Assembly (NCBI RefSeq): GCF_009827545.1
Contig: NZ_WTYS01000001.1
Coordinates: 1,637,772 to 1,701,771, forward strand
From: Pontixanthobacter gangjinensis
Lineage (GTDB): Bacteria; Pseudomonadota; Alphaproteobacteria; Sphingomonadales; Sphingomonadaceae
Reading direction: 5' to 3'
DNA: 64,000 nt
Shown piece by piece: positions 8,116 to 17,110 of this stretch; the stretch's first letter is position 1, and every line of letters begins with the position of its first letter. Both the position numbers and the translations under genes were made by a program. Below the pieces are notes generated by a model. It worked only from the letters and a program-made list of their open reading frames with translations. It did no database searches and was not told the DNA's origin.

Positions 8116-9054
8116 ATGAGAGCTTTCGTTTTTCCGGGGCAGGGCAGCCAGAAAGTCGGTATGGGCGGTGGCCTCGCCGCAGCCAGCGCCACCGCTCGGT
8201 CCGTATTCGAAGAAGTCGATGATGCATTGTCTCAGAATTTGTCGACGATCATGCGCGACGGGCCGGAAGCAGAACTGACCCTCACCGCCAATGCCCAGCC
8301 GGCGATCATGGCCAATGCCATCGCCACCTTGCGCGTGCTGGAGCATGATTTCGGCATTGTGCTGGAGGATAAAGGCAGCTGCGTTGCTGGACACTCATTG
8401 GGCGAATATACCGCGCTTTGCGCGGTCGGCGCGTTTTCGCTTGGCGATACAGCGCGCCTGCTCAAACTGCGCGGGAAAGCAATGCAAGCCGCAGTGCCGG
8501 TGGGTGTTGGTGCAATGTGCGCGCTGCTTGGCGCTGATGTTGAAAAGGCGCTGGCGCTGGCAACTGCGGCGGCTGAGGGCGAAGTGTGCGAACTAGCCAA
8601 CGATAATGACCCGACACAAGTGGTGCTGTCCGGCCATGTCGGGGCGATTGAGCGAGCCGTCGCAATGGTCAAGGATCACGGTATCAAACGCGGGGTGCCT
8701 TTGCCGGTGTCCGCTCCGTTCCATTGTTCGTTGATGCAACCAGCGGCCGATGCAATGGCGGAGGCGCTTGCGGAGACCTCTCCTGAATCGATGAGCCTGC
8801 CGATCTATGCTAATGTCACAGCTGCGCTGGTCAGTGACCCGTCAGAAGAACAACGCCTGCTGGTCGAACAGGTTACCGGACGGGTCCGTTGGCGTGAAAG
8901 CGTGTTGGCAATGCGCGCAGCCGGAGTCGAACATTTTGTAGAATTGGGCGGCAAGGTGCTCGGCCCTATGATTAGCCGCATCGATAAAGAGGCACAGGTG
9001 ACAAGCGTCATCACAATGGACGATATTGAAGAACTCGCGAAGGAACTTGGCTGA
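8116..9054 (+). CDS. fabD: Malonyl-CoA:ACP transacylase
   Basis: Transfers malonyl from CoA to acyl carrier protein, supplying extender units to type II fatty acid synthesis in the cytoplasm. The 312 residues begin MRAFVFPGQGSQKVGMGGGL, the standard FabD start. The nucleophile is Ser94 in GHSLGEYTALCAVGAF, and the catalytic His203 is in SAPFHCSLMQPA. AGGGAG lies about eight bases before the ATG. The stop overlaps the fabG start by one base (TGATG), so the two are an operon. acpP and fabF, often next in line, do not follow here. Confidence 0.97.
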   Translation: MRAFVFPGQGSQKVGMGGGLAAASATARSVFEEVDDALSQNLSTIMRDGPEAELTLTANAQPAIMANAIATLRVLEHDFGIVLEDKGSCVAGHSLGEYTALCAVGAFSLGDTARLLKLRGKAMQAAVPVGVGAMCALLGADVEKALALATAAAEGEVCELANDNDPTQVVLSGHVGAIERAVAMVKDHGIKRGVPLPVSAPFHCSLMQPAADAMAEALAETSPESMSLPIYANVTAALVSDPSEEQRLLVEQVTGRVRWRESVLAMRAAGVEHFVELGGKVLGPMISRIDKEAQVTSVITMDDIEELAKELG

Positions 9055-9806
9055 TGTTTGATCTCACTGGAAAAACCGCTCTTGTAACAGGTGCCAGCGG
9101 GGGCATCGGCTCGGCGATTGCTTATGCCTTGGCAAAGCAGGGCGCACGGCTGGCCCTGTCAGGCTCCAACGGCGACAAGTTGCGGATTTTCCGCGAGCAG
9201 TTGAATGACGAAGTGGGCGGCGATCATGTCGAGATCACCTGTAATCTGTCGGATAGCGAGAGCGTGGAGCATCTTGTCCCCGCGACCGTCGATACGCTCG
9301 GTAAAATCGATATTCTGGTCAACAATGCCGGGATTACTCGGGACAATCTCGCGATGCGGATGAAAGATGAGGAATGGGAGCAGGTTATGAAGGTCAACCT
9401 CGAATCTGCTTTCCGCCTGATGCGTGCCTGCGCGCGGCCGATGATGAAGGCGCGCAATGGCCGGATTATTTCAATCACCAGCGTAGTCGGCGCGACCGGT
9501 AACCCCGGGCAAATGAACTATGCGGCAGCAAAGGCCGGGCTGGTCGGTGCGACCAAGAGCCTAGCGCAGGAATTGGCCAGCCGCGGCATCACCGCAAACT
9601 GTATTGCGCCAGGTTTTATCCGAACTGCGATGACCGATGAATTGCCCGACGCGCAGAAGGAGGCGCTCAATGCGCGCATCCCTATGGGCCGCATGGGTGA
9701 GGGCGAGGATATTGGCGCTGCGGTGGCCTATCTTGCCTCAGATGAGGCTGCCTATATTACCGGCCAGACGCTGCATGTAAACGGCGGCATGGCGATGCTC
9801 GGGTAA
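9054..9806 (+). CDS. fabG: 3-oxoacyl-ACP reductase
   Basis: NADPH-dependent reduction of 3-oxoacyl-ACP in fatty acid elongation. A short-chain dehydrogenase of 250 residues: cofactor loop TGASGGIGSA (12-21), NNAG (90-93), and catalytic Ser143, Tyr156 and Lys160 in ITSVVGATGNPGQMNYAAAK. The C-terminal ITGQTLHVNGGMAML is typical of FabG. It is translationally coupled to fabD. With PHA genes also present it might contribute hydroxyacyl precursors, but nothing in the sequence shows this. Confidence 0.96.
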   Translation: MFDLTGKTALVTGASGGIGSAIAYALAKQGARLALSGSNGDKLRIFREQLNDEVGGDHVEITCNLSDSESVEHLVPATVDTLGKIDILVNNAGITRDNLAMRMKDEEWEQVMKVNLESAFRLMRACARPMMKARNGRIISITSVVGATGNPGQMNYAAAKAGLVGATKSLAQELASRGITANCIAPGFIRTAMTDELPDAQKEALNARIPMGRMGEGEDIGAAVAYLASDEAAYITGQTLHVNGGMAMLG

Positions 9807-9982
9807 GGATCGGGCGATCCGAAGCTGATTTGGCGAGGTTTATCCCCAAGGAATCAACCTTTCCAAGCATATTGGCGAGGTGCGGCCTTGCCCCGTGGCA
9901 CTCCACCGCTAAAGATAGAACAACTTTACCGGCGCTGGCTGGCGATGCTGGCCATATGCGCGAAATAGGGAATTGAGACGCC
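9807..9982 (+). promoter_or_regulatory. dnaN upstream region with a DnaA-box-like 9-mer and a direct repeat
   Basis: The 176-base gap before dnaN contains TTATCCCCA (9840-9848), one mismatch from the DnaA-box consensus TTATCCACA. It also has two copies of TTGGCGAGGT (9830-9839 and 9872-9881) whose starts are 42 bases apart, about four helical turns. A short GGATCG/CGATCC palindrome (9807-9820) directly follows fabG. No function is shown; these are candidate protein-binding sites. Confidence 0.3.
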
Positions 9983-11122
9983 ATGAAGGCCACAATCGAA
10001 CGCGCTACGCTGCTGCGCTGTTTGTCCCACGTTCAATCAGTGGTTGAACGCCGCAACACTATTCCAATCCTGTCCAATGTGCTGATTGAAGCGGACGAGA
10101 ATGGTTCGGTGAAAGTCATGGCGACAGATCTGGACTTGCAAGTCATCGAAAATATGGCAGCGGCCTCGGTCGAGAGCGCCGGTGCGATTACAGTGTCTGC
10201 GCATTTACTTTTTGATATTGCGCGCAAGTTGCCGGAGGGCAGCCAGGTCGGATTGGAAACTTCCGACAATCGTATGGCGATCAAGGCTGGTCGCAGCCGG
10301 TTCTCCTTGCCGACATTGCCGCGTGATGATTTCCCGACGATTGTGGAAGGCGATTTGCCAACCAGCTTCGAGATTCCGGCGAAATTGCTCGCTGAATTGA
10401 TCGACCGCACGCGCTTTGCGATTTCCACCGAAGAAACGCGCTATTATCTCAACGGCATTTTCTTGCACGTTGCGGAAGACGGCGGTTCCAATTCGGGTCC
10501 TGTTTTGAAAGCTGCTGCAACCGACGGTCACCGCCTTGCGCGCTTTACGATAGACCAACCCGAGGGCGCCGAGGGCATGCCCGACGTAATCGTGCCGCGC
10601 AAAGCCGTAGCCGAATTGCGTAAGCTTCTCGACGAGGCGCTCGATGGCAATGTCCAGATCGACCTGTCGGCAAGCAAGATTCGGTTCACTATGGGCGGAG
10701 AGGGCGGCGTTGTGCTGACTTCCAAGCTTATCGACGGTACATTCCCCGATTACAGCCGCGTTATCCCGACGGGTAATGACAAGCTGCTGAAGATTGACCC
10801 GCGCAGCTTTTTCCAGGGTGTCGACCGTGTCGCGACCATCGCCACGGAGAAGACCCGCGCTGTAAAGATGGGGCTTGAAACCGACAAGGTCGTGCTTTCC
10901 GTCAGCAGCCCGGACAATGGCACTGCGACCGAAGAAGTCGCAGCGCAATATGGCTCAGACAGCTTTGAAATCGGCTTCAACGCCAATTATCTCAAAGATA
11001 TTCTCAGCCAAATCGACAGCGACACCGTCGAACTGCATCTGGCAGACGCCGGTGCACCAACACTGATCCGCAAGGACGACAAGAGCCCCGCGCTTTACGT
11101 GCTGATGCCGATGCGAGTGTAG
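9983..11122 (+). CDS. dnaN: DNA polymerase III beta subunit (sliding clamp)
   Basis: Ring-shaped processivity clamp for DNA polymerase III, also bound by repair and Okazaki-processing enzymes. It has 379 residues in three repeated clamp domains. Typical stretches are VVERRNTIPILSNVL near the start, ATDGHRLA in the second domain, and the C-terminal YVLMPMRV. It starts at the ATG at 9983. In many bacteria dnaN lies beside dnaA and recF; here it follows fabD-fabG and precedes a GST gene by 4 bases, so it is separated from any origin cluster in this window. Confidence 0.97.
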   Translation: MKATIERATLLRCLSHVQSVVERRNTIPILSNVLIEADENGSVKVMATDLDLQVIENMAAASVESAGAITVSAHLLFDIARKLPEGSQVGLETSDNRMAIKAGRSRFSLPTLPRDDFPTIVEGDLPTSFEIPAKLLAELIDRTRFAISTEETRYYLNGIFLHVAEDGGSNSGPVLKAAATDGHRLARFTIDQPEGAEGMPDVIVPRKAVAELRKLLDEALDGNVQIDLSASKIRFTMGGEGGVVLTSKLIDGTFPDYSRVIPTGNDKLLKIDPRSFFQGVDRVATIATEKTRAVKMGLETDKVVLSVSSPDNGTATEEVAAQYGSDSFEIGFNANYLKDILSQIDSDTVELHLADAGAPTLIRKDDKSPALYVLMPMRV

Positions 11123-11126
11123 GTCT

Positions 11127-11756
11127 GTGACCAGCCCGGTCCGGATCTACGGCCCGGTAATTTCGACTTACGTTCGCGTAGTGCAAATCGTTTGCGAGGA
11201 AGCAAGCATTGCGCATCAGATAATCCCGACTCCCGCGCATTCGCCCGCTAACCGCCACCCGTTTGGCAGAGTTCCGGTGGTGCATGTTGACGGGCTGGAG
11301 CTGTTTGAAACGCCCTCGATCGCCAATTATATCGACAATGCGCATAATCGCGGTGCTTTGCAGCCAAGCGATCCGGCGGCGCGCGCGGCGACAGAGCGGT
11401 GGATCGGAATTGCCAATTCTTATCTGTTTCCATTGTTCGAACGCGGATTGGTGATGCCGTACATCATGCATAAATTGGGTGGCATGGAGCTTGATAAGGC
11501 GCGCATCTCCAAGAGTTTACCCGATATTGCCAAGACATTATCGTTTCTCGATTTTGAGTTGCAGAAGGACGGAGCCTGGACTGCGGAAGGGTTCACGCTT
11601 GCGGACATCTTCCTTTATTGTGTGCTACGCGGGGTCGAGCTGACGCCCGAGGGTGCCGCGGGTATAGCCCAGATGCAGGTGCTCCCGCTGTGGCTGGCTT
11701 CATGCAGAACGCGGCCCTCAATTGCCGCTACGGCATGGGAGACCGAACGGGTTTGA
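11127..11756 (+). CDS. Glutathione S-transferase family protein (second copy)
   Basis: A 209-residue GST-fold protein starting at GTG 11127, four bases after dnaN, so probably co-transcribed with it. The thioredoxin-like half contains HPFGRVPVVHVDG (cis-Pro loop) and FETPSIANYIDN (Ser contacting glutathione). The helical half ends with GFTLADIFLYCVL. It differs clearly from the GST at 5107-5760, so the two are not a recent duplication. The substrate is unknown. Confidence 0.88.
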   Translation: MTSPVRIYGPVISTYVRVVQIVCEEASIAHQIIPTPAHSPANRHPFGRVPVVHVDGLELFETPSIANYIDNAHNRGALQPSDPAARAATERWIGIANSYLFPLFERGLVMPYIMHKLGGMELDKARISKSLPDIAKTLSFLDFELQKDGAWTAEGFTLADIFLYCVLRGVELTPEGAAGIAQMQVLPLWLASCRTRPSIAATAWETERV

Positions 11757-11822
11757 GCGTTTCGCACTCGCAAAATTGGCTATCTCGGTCTACGCTACCG
11801 CTACGATTTCAGGAGATACACA

Positions 11823-12911
11823 ATGAGCCAAGCCGTCCATGTCCACCGCGAGAAGTTGACCGAAGCCAAGCTAGTCGACGCCGCTATGCCAACGCTGGCT
11901 GAGGGCGCAGTGCGTCTGAAGGTCGAAAGCTTTGCGGTTACCGCCAACAATGTGACCTATGCGGTTGCTGGCGACCGGTTTGGTTATTGGAATTTCTTCC
12001 CGGCAGAAGGCGAATTCGGGATTGTTCCTATGTGGGGCCACGCGGTGGTTGAAAGCTCAAACAACGCGGATTTTGCAGTGGGCGAGCGCGCTTACGGCTA
12101 TTTGCCGATGGGAACGCATCTCGATGTAATCCCGGGCAAAGTAACTGCGCATGGCTTTATGGATATGGCCGAACATCGCCAGCCGATGAGCCCGATTTAT
12201 AACCAATATTCACGGCTTGCAGCTGACCCTGAGCATGATGCCGCGCGCGAGTCCGAGCGGATGATATTTGGGCCATTGTTCAAAACCGGTTTCCTTATCG
12301 AAAACTTCATGCGGCGTGAGAATTGGTTTGGCGCAGAGGCGGTTGTTCTAACCAGCGCTTCATCCAAAACCGCGATGGGTTTGGCCAGCGTTACCAAAGA
12401 CCGGTCACCAAATACGCGGCGTATCGGCCTAACTTCGGCTGGCAATGTGGCGTTTGTTAAAGATGCGGGCTTGTATGATGAAGTCGTGGCCTATGATGAT
12501 GTTGAGTCGTTGGCTCAAGTCCCGTCGGTCACGGTCGATTTTGCCGGTAATGGCGGGTTGCTTCGCCAATTGCACAAGCATTTCGGCGATAATCTGAAAT
12601 ATTCCTGCCTGGTCGGAGCGACGCATATTGATGAGCGCGGCGGTGCGTTAGCAGAGCCAGAGCCAGAGCCGATGGCCGGTCCAGCGCCGGTCTTGTTTTT
12701 CGCGCCCGATCATGCGGTCGCTCTGTTCAAAGATTTGGGACATGAAGAGGCGGGCAAGCAGCTTGCGGCCAGTTGGCACCAGTTCATGACTGATGTGGGT
12801 GATACCGTCGAAGTCGACATCCGCAGCGGTATTGATGCCGCGCGCGAAGCTTTTGTGACAATGCTGAGCGGAAAGGTCGACCCCGCGCAAGGTATCGTCA
12901 TCCATCCGTAA
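11823..12911 (+). CDS. DUF2855 family protein (MDR-like fold)
   Basis: A 362-residue protein of unknown activity. It matches my knowledge of DUF2855 proteins, which look like medium-chain dehydrogenase/reductases without the usual cofactor motif: the N-terminus has VKVESFAVTANNVTYAVAGD-type sequence, then FGIVPMWGHAVVE. The central LTSASSKTAMGLA takes the place of a glycine-rich loop. A Glu/Pro repeat (AEPEPEPMAG) lies near residue 280. AGGAG precedes the ATG. It converges with an alcohol dehydrogenase gene, and a hairpin separates them. Confidence 0.85.
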   Translation: MSQAVHVHREKLTEAKLVDAAMPTLAEGAVRLKVESFAVTANNVTYAVAGDRFGYWNFFPAEGEFGIVPMWGHAVVESSNNADFAVGERAYGYLPMGTHLDVIPGKVTAHGFMDMAEHRQPMSPIYNQYSRLAADPEHDAARESERMIFGPLFKTGFLIENFMRRENWFGAEAVVLTSASSKTAMGLASVTKDRSPNTRRIGLTSAGNVAFVKDAGLYDEVVAYDDVESLAQVPSVTVDFAGNGGLLRQLHKHFGDNLKYSCLVGATHIDERGGALAEPEPEPMAGPAPVLFFAPDHAVALFKDLGHEEAGKQLAASWHQFMTDVGDTVEVDIRSGIDAAREAFVTMLSGKVDPAQGIVIHP

Positions 12912-12915
12912 TAGA

Positions 12916-12949
12916 AATGTGAGTCCCGGCACAATTCGGGGCTCACATT
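12916..12949. terminator. Bidirectional hairpin between convergent genes
   Basis: AATGTGAG (12916-12923) pairs with CTCACATT (12942-12949). An inner CCCG/CGGG pair (12925-12928 and 12937-12940) continues the stem past a T/G mismatch. It fills the 42-base gap between the DUF2855 gene and the convergent alcohol dehydrogenase, as expected for a two-way terminator, although there is no long T run. Confidence 0.65.
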
Positions 12950-12953
12950 CACC

Positions 12954-13964
12954 CTAAATATCGACAGCAATCTTGCCGAAATGCTTACCGCTTTCCTGAT
13001 GGCGGAACGCATCGGCGAGGTCCGCCAGCGCGAATTTGTCTGAAATTACCGGCACAATGCCATTCGCTTCAATCCCCGCGATCATATCAAGTTGCTGCTT
13101 GCGGCTGCCGACCGTCAGGCCTTGAACGCGCAAGTTTTTCGCCATCAGCAAGGCCGTCTGCACCGGTCCTGCAAAGCCCGTCAGTACTCCGATCAAGGCT
13201 ATATGGCCACCAACACGCGTGGCCATCATTGATTGGTCCAGTGTTCCCGCCCCGCCGATTTCGACAACGCAATCCACGCCTGCACCGCCAGTGAGTTCAA
13301 GAACCTTTGCGCCCCAGGCCTCGACTTCTTTGTAATTGATCAATTGGTCAGCGCCCAAGTCATTGAGCCGCTCCAGCTTCTCTCCGCTTGAACTGGTCGC
13401 GATTACGTTCGCGCCGGCGGCCTTTGCCATTTGCAATGCGAAAATCGACACGCCGCCTGTGCCTTGCACCAGCACGGTATCACCCGGCTTGATCGCATTA
13501 TCCACAAACAGAGCGCGCCAAGCGGTCAAACCTGCGCAGGTGAGCGTCGCCGCTTGAGCCGCATCATAGCCTTTTGGCGCATGGGTAAACCATGTGGTGG
13601 GGGCGACGACTATTTCGCGCGCATAACCATCAATTCCGTCACCGGGCACTCGTTTGAACGCGCTGCCTGGCGGGGTTCCATCCAGCCAATCAGGAAAGAA
13701 GGTCGAAAGGACCAGATCACCGACATTGTAATCGGCTACGCCCTCACCAATTGCTTCGACGATACCGGCACCGTCGGACATCGGGATACGGCCTTGCTCT
13801 GTAGGCAGCATACCTTTGACCACTGCATAATCATGGTAGTTTAGCGAGGAAGCCTTCAAAGCGACACGAATTTCGCCCGCTCTGGGTGCGCCGGGATCGT
13901 CCATCTCGAACAGTTCGAGAGTATCGAGCGAGGAGGGCGCGGAGCCTGTGCGGACGGCCTTCAT
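12954..13964 (-). CDS. NAD(P)-dependent zinc-type alcohol dehydrogenase / quinone reductase-like
   Basis: Medium-chain dehydrogenase of 336 residues. It has the GroES-like domain (SSLNYHDYAVVKG, then PMSDGAGIVEAIGEGV), the cofactor loop VQGTGGVSIFALQMAKAAGA, and the ATSSSGEKLERLNDLGAD segment that follows the nucleotide-binding beta strand. The usual catalytic-zinc Cys near residue 40 and the structural four-Cys lobe are not visible, so it may be zinc-free. The open frame extends to 14138, but the ATG at 13964 overlaps the stop of the upstream deacylase gene (ATGA), giving a natural coupled start. The substrate is unknown. Confidence 0.88.
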   Translation of the reverse strand: MKAVRTGSAPSSLDTLELFEMDDPGAPRAGEIRVALKASSLNYHDYAVVKGMLPTEQGRIPMSDGAGIVEAIGEGVADYNVGDLVLSTFFPDWLDGTPPGSAFKRVPGDGIDGYAREIVVAPTTWFTHAPKGYDAAQAATLTCAGLTAWRALFVDNAIKPGDTVLVQGTGGVSIFALQMAKAAGANVIATSSSGEKLERLNDLGADQLINYKEVEAWGAKVLELTGGAGVDCVVEIGGAGTLDQSMMATRVGGHIALIGVLTGFAGPVQTALLMAKNLRVQGLTVGSRKQQLDMIAGIEANGIVPVISDKFALADLADAFRHQESGKHFGKIAVDI

Positions 13965-15715
13965 TCGGCTGCCTCCGCCAGTGTGGCACGCTGCGGCCCG
14001 CGGATTAGCCCGCCGGGTGTAGCGCCGGTCCATTTGCCCTCTCGGAAGGTCACTGCTCCGTTCTTGATCGTCGCGACATAGCCGTCGGCTTTTTGCAGCA
14101 AGCGCTTTCCTCCGGCAGGCAAGTCGAACGCCAGCCATGGCTTGCCTAGTTTAATCTTGGCAAAATCGATGATGTTGAGATCAGCCAGATAGCCGGGGGC
14201 GATTATTCCGCGATCTTCCAGACCATATAGCCGCGCTGTATCCAGGCATTGCCGCTTGATCGCATTTTCGAGCGTAATACGTTCGCCGCGCTTCCGGTCG
14301 CGAACCCAATGTTCGAGCATGAATGTAGGGCTCGCCGCATCGCAAATGGTGCCGCAATGCGCGCCACCATCAGATAGCGAGTTTACTGTATCATCTGCAT
14401 GTTGCAGCGGATGCAGGAAGTCGAGGTTGCCATCCGCATAATTCAGTATTGGCAAATAGATGAAGCCAGTCCCATCATCGGCGCACAGCATGTCATAGGC
14501 ATATTCCTGAGGGTCCACGCCCTTGGCAATTCCGCGTGCATTGACGCTGGCAGTAGCATCGGGTTCGTAATCAAAATCGGGGTCCATTTCATATTGCAGC
14601 GCCCAGCCTTGAGTGATCACCATCACCACGCCTAAAATATCTTTGGGGGCTTCGGAATAATCATTGGCTTCGGACAGAAGCTGCGCCTTGAACGCGGGAT
14701 CGAGCAGTTTGGGTTTCTGCTGGTCCCAAGGCAAACCCTTGATTGCCTGCCAGCTGGGCCGATAGACAAACGGGTTTACGGTTCCCTGCCATGCCATGAT
14801 AATACCGTTTCCACGCAATGCGATCTGCGCCACAATATTCGCACCGTTGTCATTTTGCGCGCGCATCGTGGCGATCTGTTCCTTCAGCGGCATTTCTTTG
14901 GCAATCGATTCCAGCGCCGCAAAAGTGACCGGCAGACCGGTTTCACGGCTTAGATCACCCATCCATTCGAATTCATTCCAGTCCCGCTGCAAATCGCTCG
15001 CCATCTCGAACACACCATGGCCGGCGCGGCCCATGGCCCGCCCGATTTCGATCAGCTCTTCGGTGGTGGCGGTTGTGCCCGGCACCAGCTCACCATCTAT
15101 AGATTTGTGCAGAACTGTCCGGCTGGTGGAAAAACCAAGCGCACCGGCCCGCACCCCCTCTTCCACAATCGCGGACATTTTGGCGATATCATCAGAGGTG
15201 GGGACAGCGCCGGGTTGTTCGCGGTCTTCCAACACATAGGCACGCACGGCACCGTGTGGCACATGAGTGCCAATATCGACCGCGCGCGGCATCTTTTCCA
15301 GCGCATCTAGATATTCAGGGAAGGTCTCCCAATCCCACGTAATGCCCTCGGCCAGAGCGGTTCCGGGAATGTCCTCGACCCCTTCCATCAGGCTGATCAG
15401 CCATTCGTGCCGGTCGGGTTTCGCCGGAGCAAAGCCCACACCGCAATTGCCCATCACGACTGTGGTTACGCCATGCCAACTGGACGGGGCCATCTCCTGA
15501 TCCCAGGTGGCCTGCCCGTCATAATGGGTGTGTATATCCACGAAGCCAGGCGTGACAAGATAGCCGCCGGCATCGATTTCTTCGGCCGCATCGCCGCGCA
15601 CTTCTCCCACCTGAGCGATTACGCCATCTCTGATGGCGATGTCTCCGGTGAAACTGTCTTCTCCGGTTCCGTCGACGATTGTACCGTTTCGGATGATTAG
15701 ATCAAATGCTGGCAT
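13961..15715 (-). CDS. N-acyl-D-amino-acid deacylase family amidohydrolase
   Basis: Metal-dependent amidohydrolase of the D-aminoacylase type, which removes acyl groups from N-acyl-D-amino acids or related amides. The 584 residues start at [18 protein letters not shown], the usual composite-domain strand. The metal motif HTHYDGQ has His62 and His64, and [16 protein letters not shown] carries the catalytic Asp region. AGGA lies about ten bases before the ATG at 15715. An ATG at 15748 would add 11 residues and has no ribosome-binding site. Natural substrate is uncertain. It is translationally coupled to the downstream dehydrogenase. Confidence 0.88.
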   Translation of the reverse strand: MPAFDLIIRNGTIVDGTGEDSFTGDIAIRDGVIAQVGEVRGDAAEEIDAGGYLVTPGFVDIHTHYDGQATWDQEMAPSSWHGVTTVVMGNCGVGFAPAKPDRHEWLISLMEGVEDIPGTALAEGITWDWETFPEYLDALEKMPRAVDIGTHVPHGAVRAYVLEDREQPGAVPTSDDIAKMSAIVEEGVRAGALGFSTSRTVLHKSIDGELVPGTTATTEELIEIGRAMGRAGHGVFEMASDLQRDWNEFEWMGDLSRETGLPVTFAALESIAKEMPLKEQIATMRAQNDNGANIVAQIALRGNGIIMAWQGTVNPFVYRPSWQAIKGLPWDQQKPKLLDPAFKAQLLSEANDYSEAPKDILGVVMVITQGWALQYEMDPDFDYEPDATASVNARGIAKGVDPQEYAYDMLCADDGTGFIYLPILNYADGNLDFLHPLQHADDTVNSLSDGGAHCGTICDAASPTFMLEHWVRDRKRGERITLENAIKRQCLDTARLYGLEDRGIIAPGYLADLNIIDFAKIKLGKPWLAFDLPAGGKRLLQKADGYVATIKNGAVTFREGKWTGATPGGLIRGPQRATLAEAAE

Positions 15716-15778
15716 GGTGGTTTCCTCTCTCTGAAGAGAGAATTCCATAGAGCGCTCGCTGAGTCCAGTTGCGTTTGG

Positions 15779-17095
15779 CTACTGGCTTGCTTTTATCATT
15801 GCAGCGATGTCGACGAATTTCTCTCGGGGGGAGCCAACACGGGCGGCAGCAGCTTCAGCTTCTTCGATCTTCTTCCAGTCCTGGAAGGTGACGATGTCTA
15901 TTCCGCGTTCAGCCGCAAGCGTGTCGAAACCCGCTCGACCTGTTTTTCCAACCCGGCCGAGCTTACCCGCGTTCATGTCTTCTGCGACTTTCTCGATTAC
16001 ACCATATCCATCGGGCCGGTTGGTCCCGATTGTGCCCGATGGGCCTCGCCGTGCCCAGCCGACGCAATACAAGCCGGTTAGGATCCGGCCTTCGTCATTG
16101 GCAAAACGCCCTGCGCGCTGATCGAATGGAACGCCGCTTATCGGCGAGGTGCGATACCCGATGCAGGCCACAACCAAGTCAGCTTGTACTGAGTAGGTTT
16201 CGCCGGTCCCTGCCGCTCGGCCAGCTTGGAGCGTTGTGCGCTCTACCGTTACCGCATTTGCTGTTCCCTCTCCCTCGATTGCAATGGGGTTTGCGAAGAA
16301 ATCAAACTCAACCTCAATGGCCTTTTCAGCGTGCATATCCTCGGGAATGACAGCGAAACTGCGCAAGTGAGTGACCGATTTTCTTATGCCCGGCTCAAGC
16401 ACCGCATCATCGCCCTCATCTGGCAAATCAGCACGATCCACGCGGGGCGATGCGCGGTCAAGCGAACCAAGTTCTCCCAACTCTTTTGGCGTCATCATGA
16501 TCTGATGAGGGCCGCGCCGCCCCAGAATAGTGATCTTCTCAATTCCCGAGGATGTAAGCGCATTTAGGGCATGGCCTACAATGTCACTGCCTTCAAATTC
16601 GCTTTCGGTTTTGGCTAATATGCGTGCGACATCAAGCGCGACATTGCCCATGCCAATGACCACAGCATGTTTACCCGAAAGGTCAGGGTTTAAATCTGCA
16701 AATTGCGGGTGACCATTATACCAGCCGACAAAGCTTGCGCTTCCGAAGACATTGCCAAGATCTTCGCCGGGCATGGCCAGTTTCCGGTCATTCGGCGCGC
16801 CCGTTGCGAGCACAATGGCATCATACAATTCGTGCAATTCGGCGATGGAAATATCCTCGCCCACGGCAACATTGCCAACAAAGCGGACATTGTCAGTCAA
16901 CGCGGTCTTTTCATATCGCCGCGACACGCCTTTGATCGATTGGTGATCTGGGGCGACGCCGGTTCGGATCAGGCCATAGGGAACCGGCAATTTGTCGAAA
17001 ATATCGACCCTAACCTCGTTACCCCAATGCTTCTGGGCGGCTTCGGCTGTGTAATAACCTGCCGGCCCAGAGCCGATAATCGCGATATGCCGCAT
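15779..17095 (-). CDS. Ferredoxin-NADP+ reductase (adrenodoxin-reductase/FprA type)
   Basis: FAD flavoprotein moving electrons between NADPH and ferredoxin. The 438 residues have the FAD motif IIGSGPAGYYTAEA (residues 5-18), then FDKLPVPYGLIRTGVAPDHQ, a signature of this family. The NADP-binding motif is VVIGMGNVALDVARIL, and the C-terminal GWARRGPSGTIGTNRPDG is also typical. It could exchange electrons with the ferredoxin used by the 2-oxoacid oxidoreductase encoded at 55-58 kb; that link is inference. It lies 15 bases after the PHA depolymerase gene and is probably in the same transcript. Confidence 0.93.
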   Translation of the reverse strand: MRHIAIIGSGPAGYYTAEAAQKHWGNEVRVDIFDKLPVPYGLIRTGVAPDHQSIKGVSRRYEKTALTDNVRFVGNVAVGEDISIAELHELYDAIVLATGAPNDRKLAMPGEDLGNVFGSASFVGWYNGHPQFADLNPDLSGKHAVVIGMGNVALDVARILAKTESEFEGSDIVGHALNALTSSGIEKITILGRRGPHQIMMTPKELGELGSLDRASPRVDRADLPDEGDDAVLEPGIRKSVTHLRSFAVIPEDMHAEKAIEVEFDFFANPIAIEGEGTANAVTVERTTLQAGRAAGTGETYSVQADLVVACIGYRTSPISGVPFDQRAGRFANDEGRILTGLYCVGWARRGPSGTIGTNRPDGYGVIEKVAEDMNAGKLGRVGKTGRAGFDTLAAERGIDIVTFQDWKKIEEAEAAAARVGSPREKFVDIAAMIKASQ

Positions 17096-17110
17096 AGTCT
17101 CTCCCGAAAA

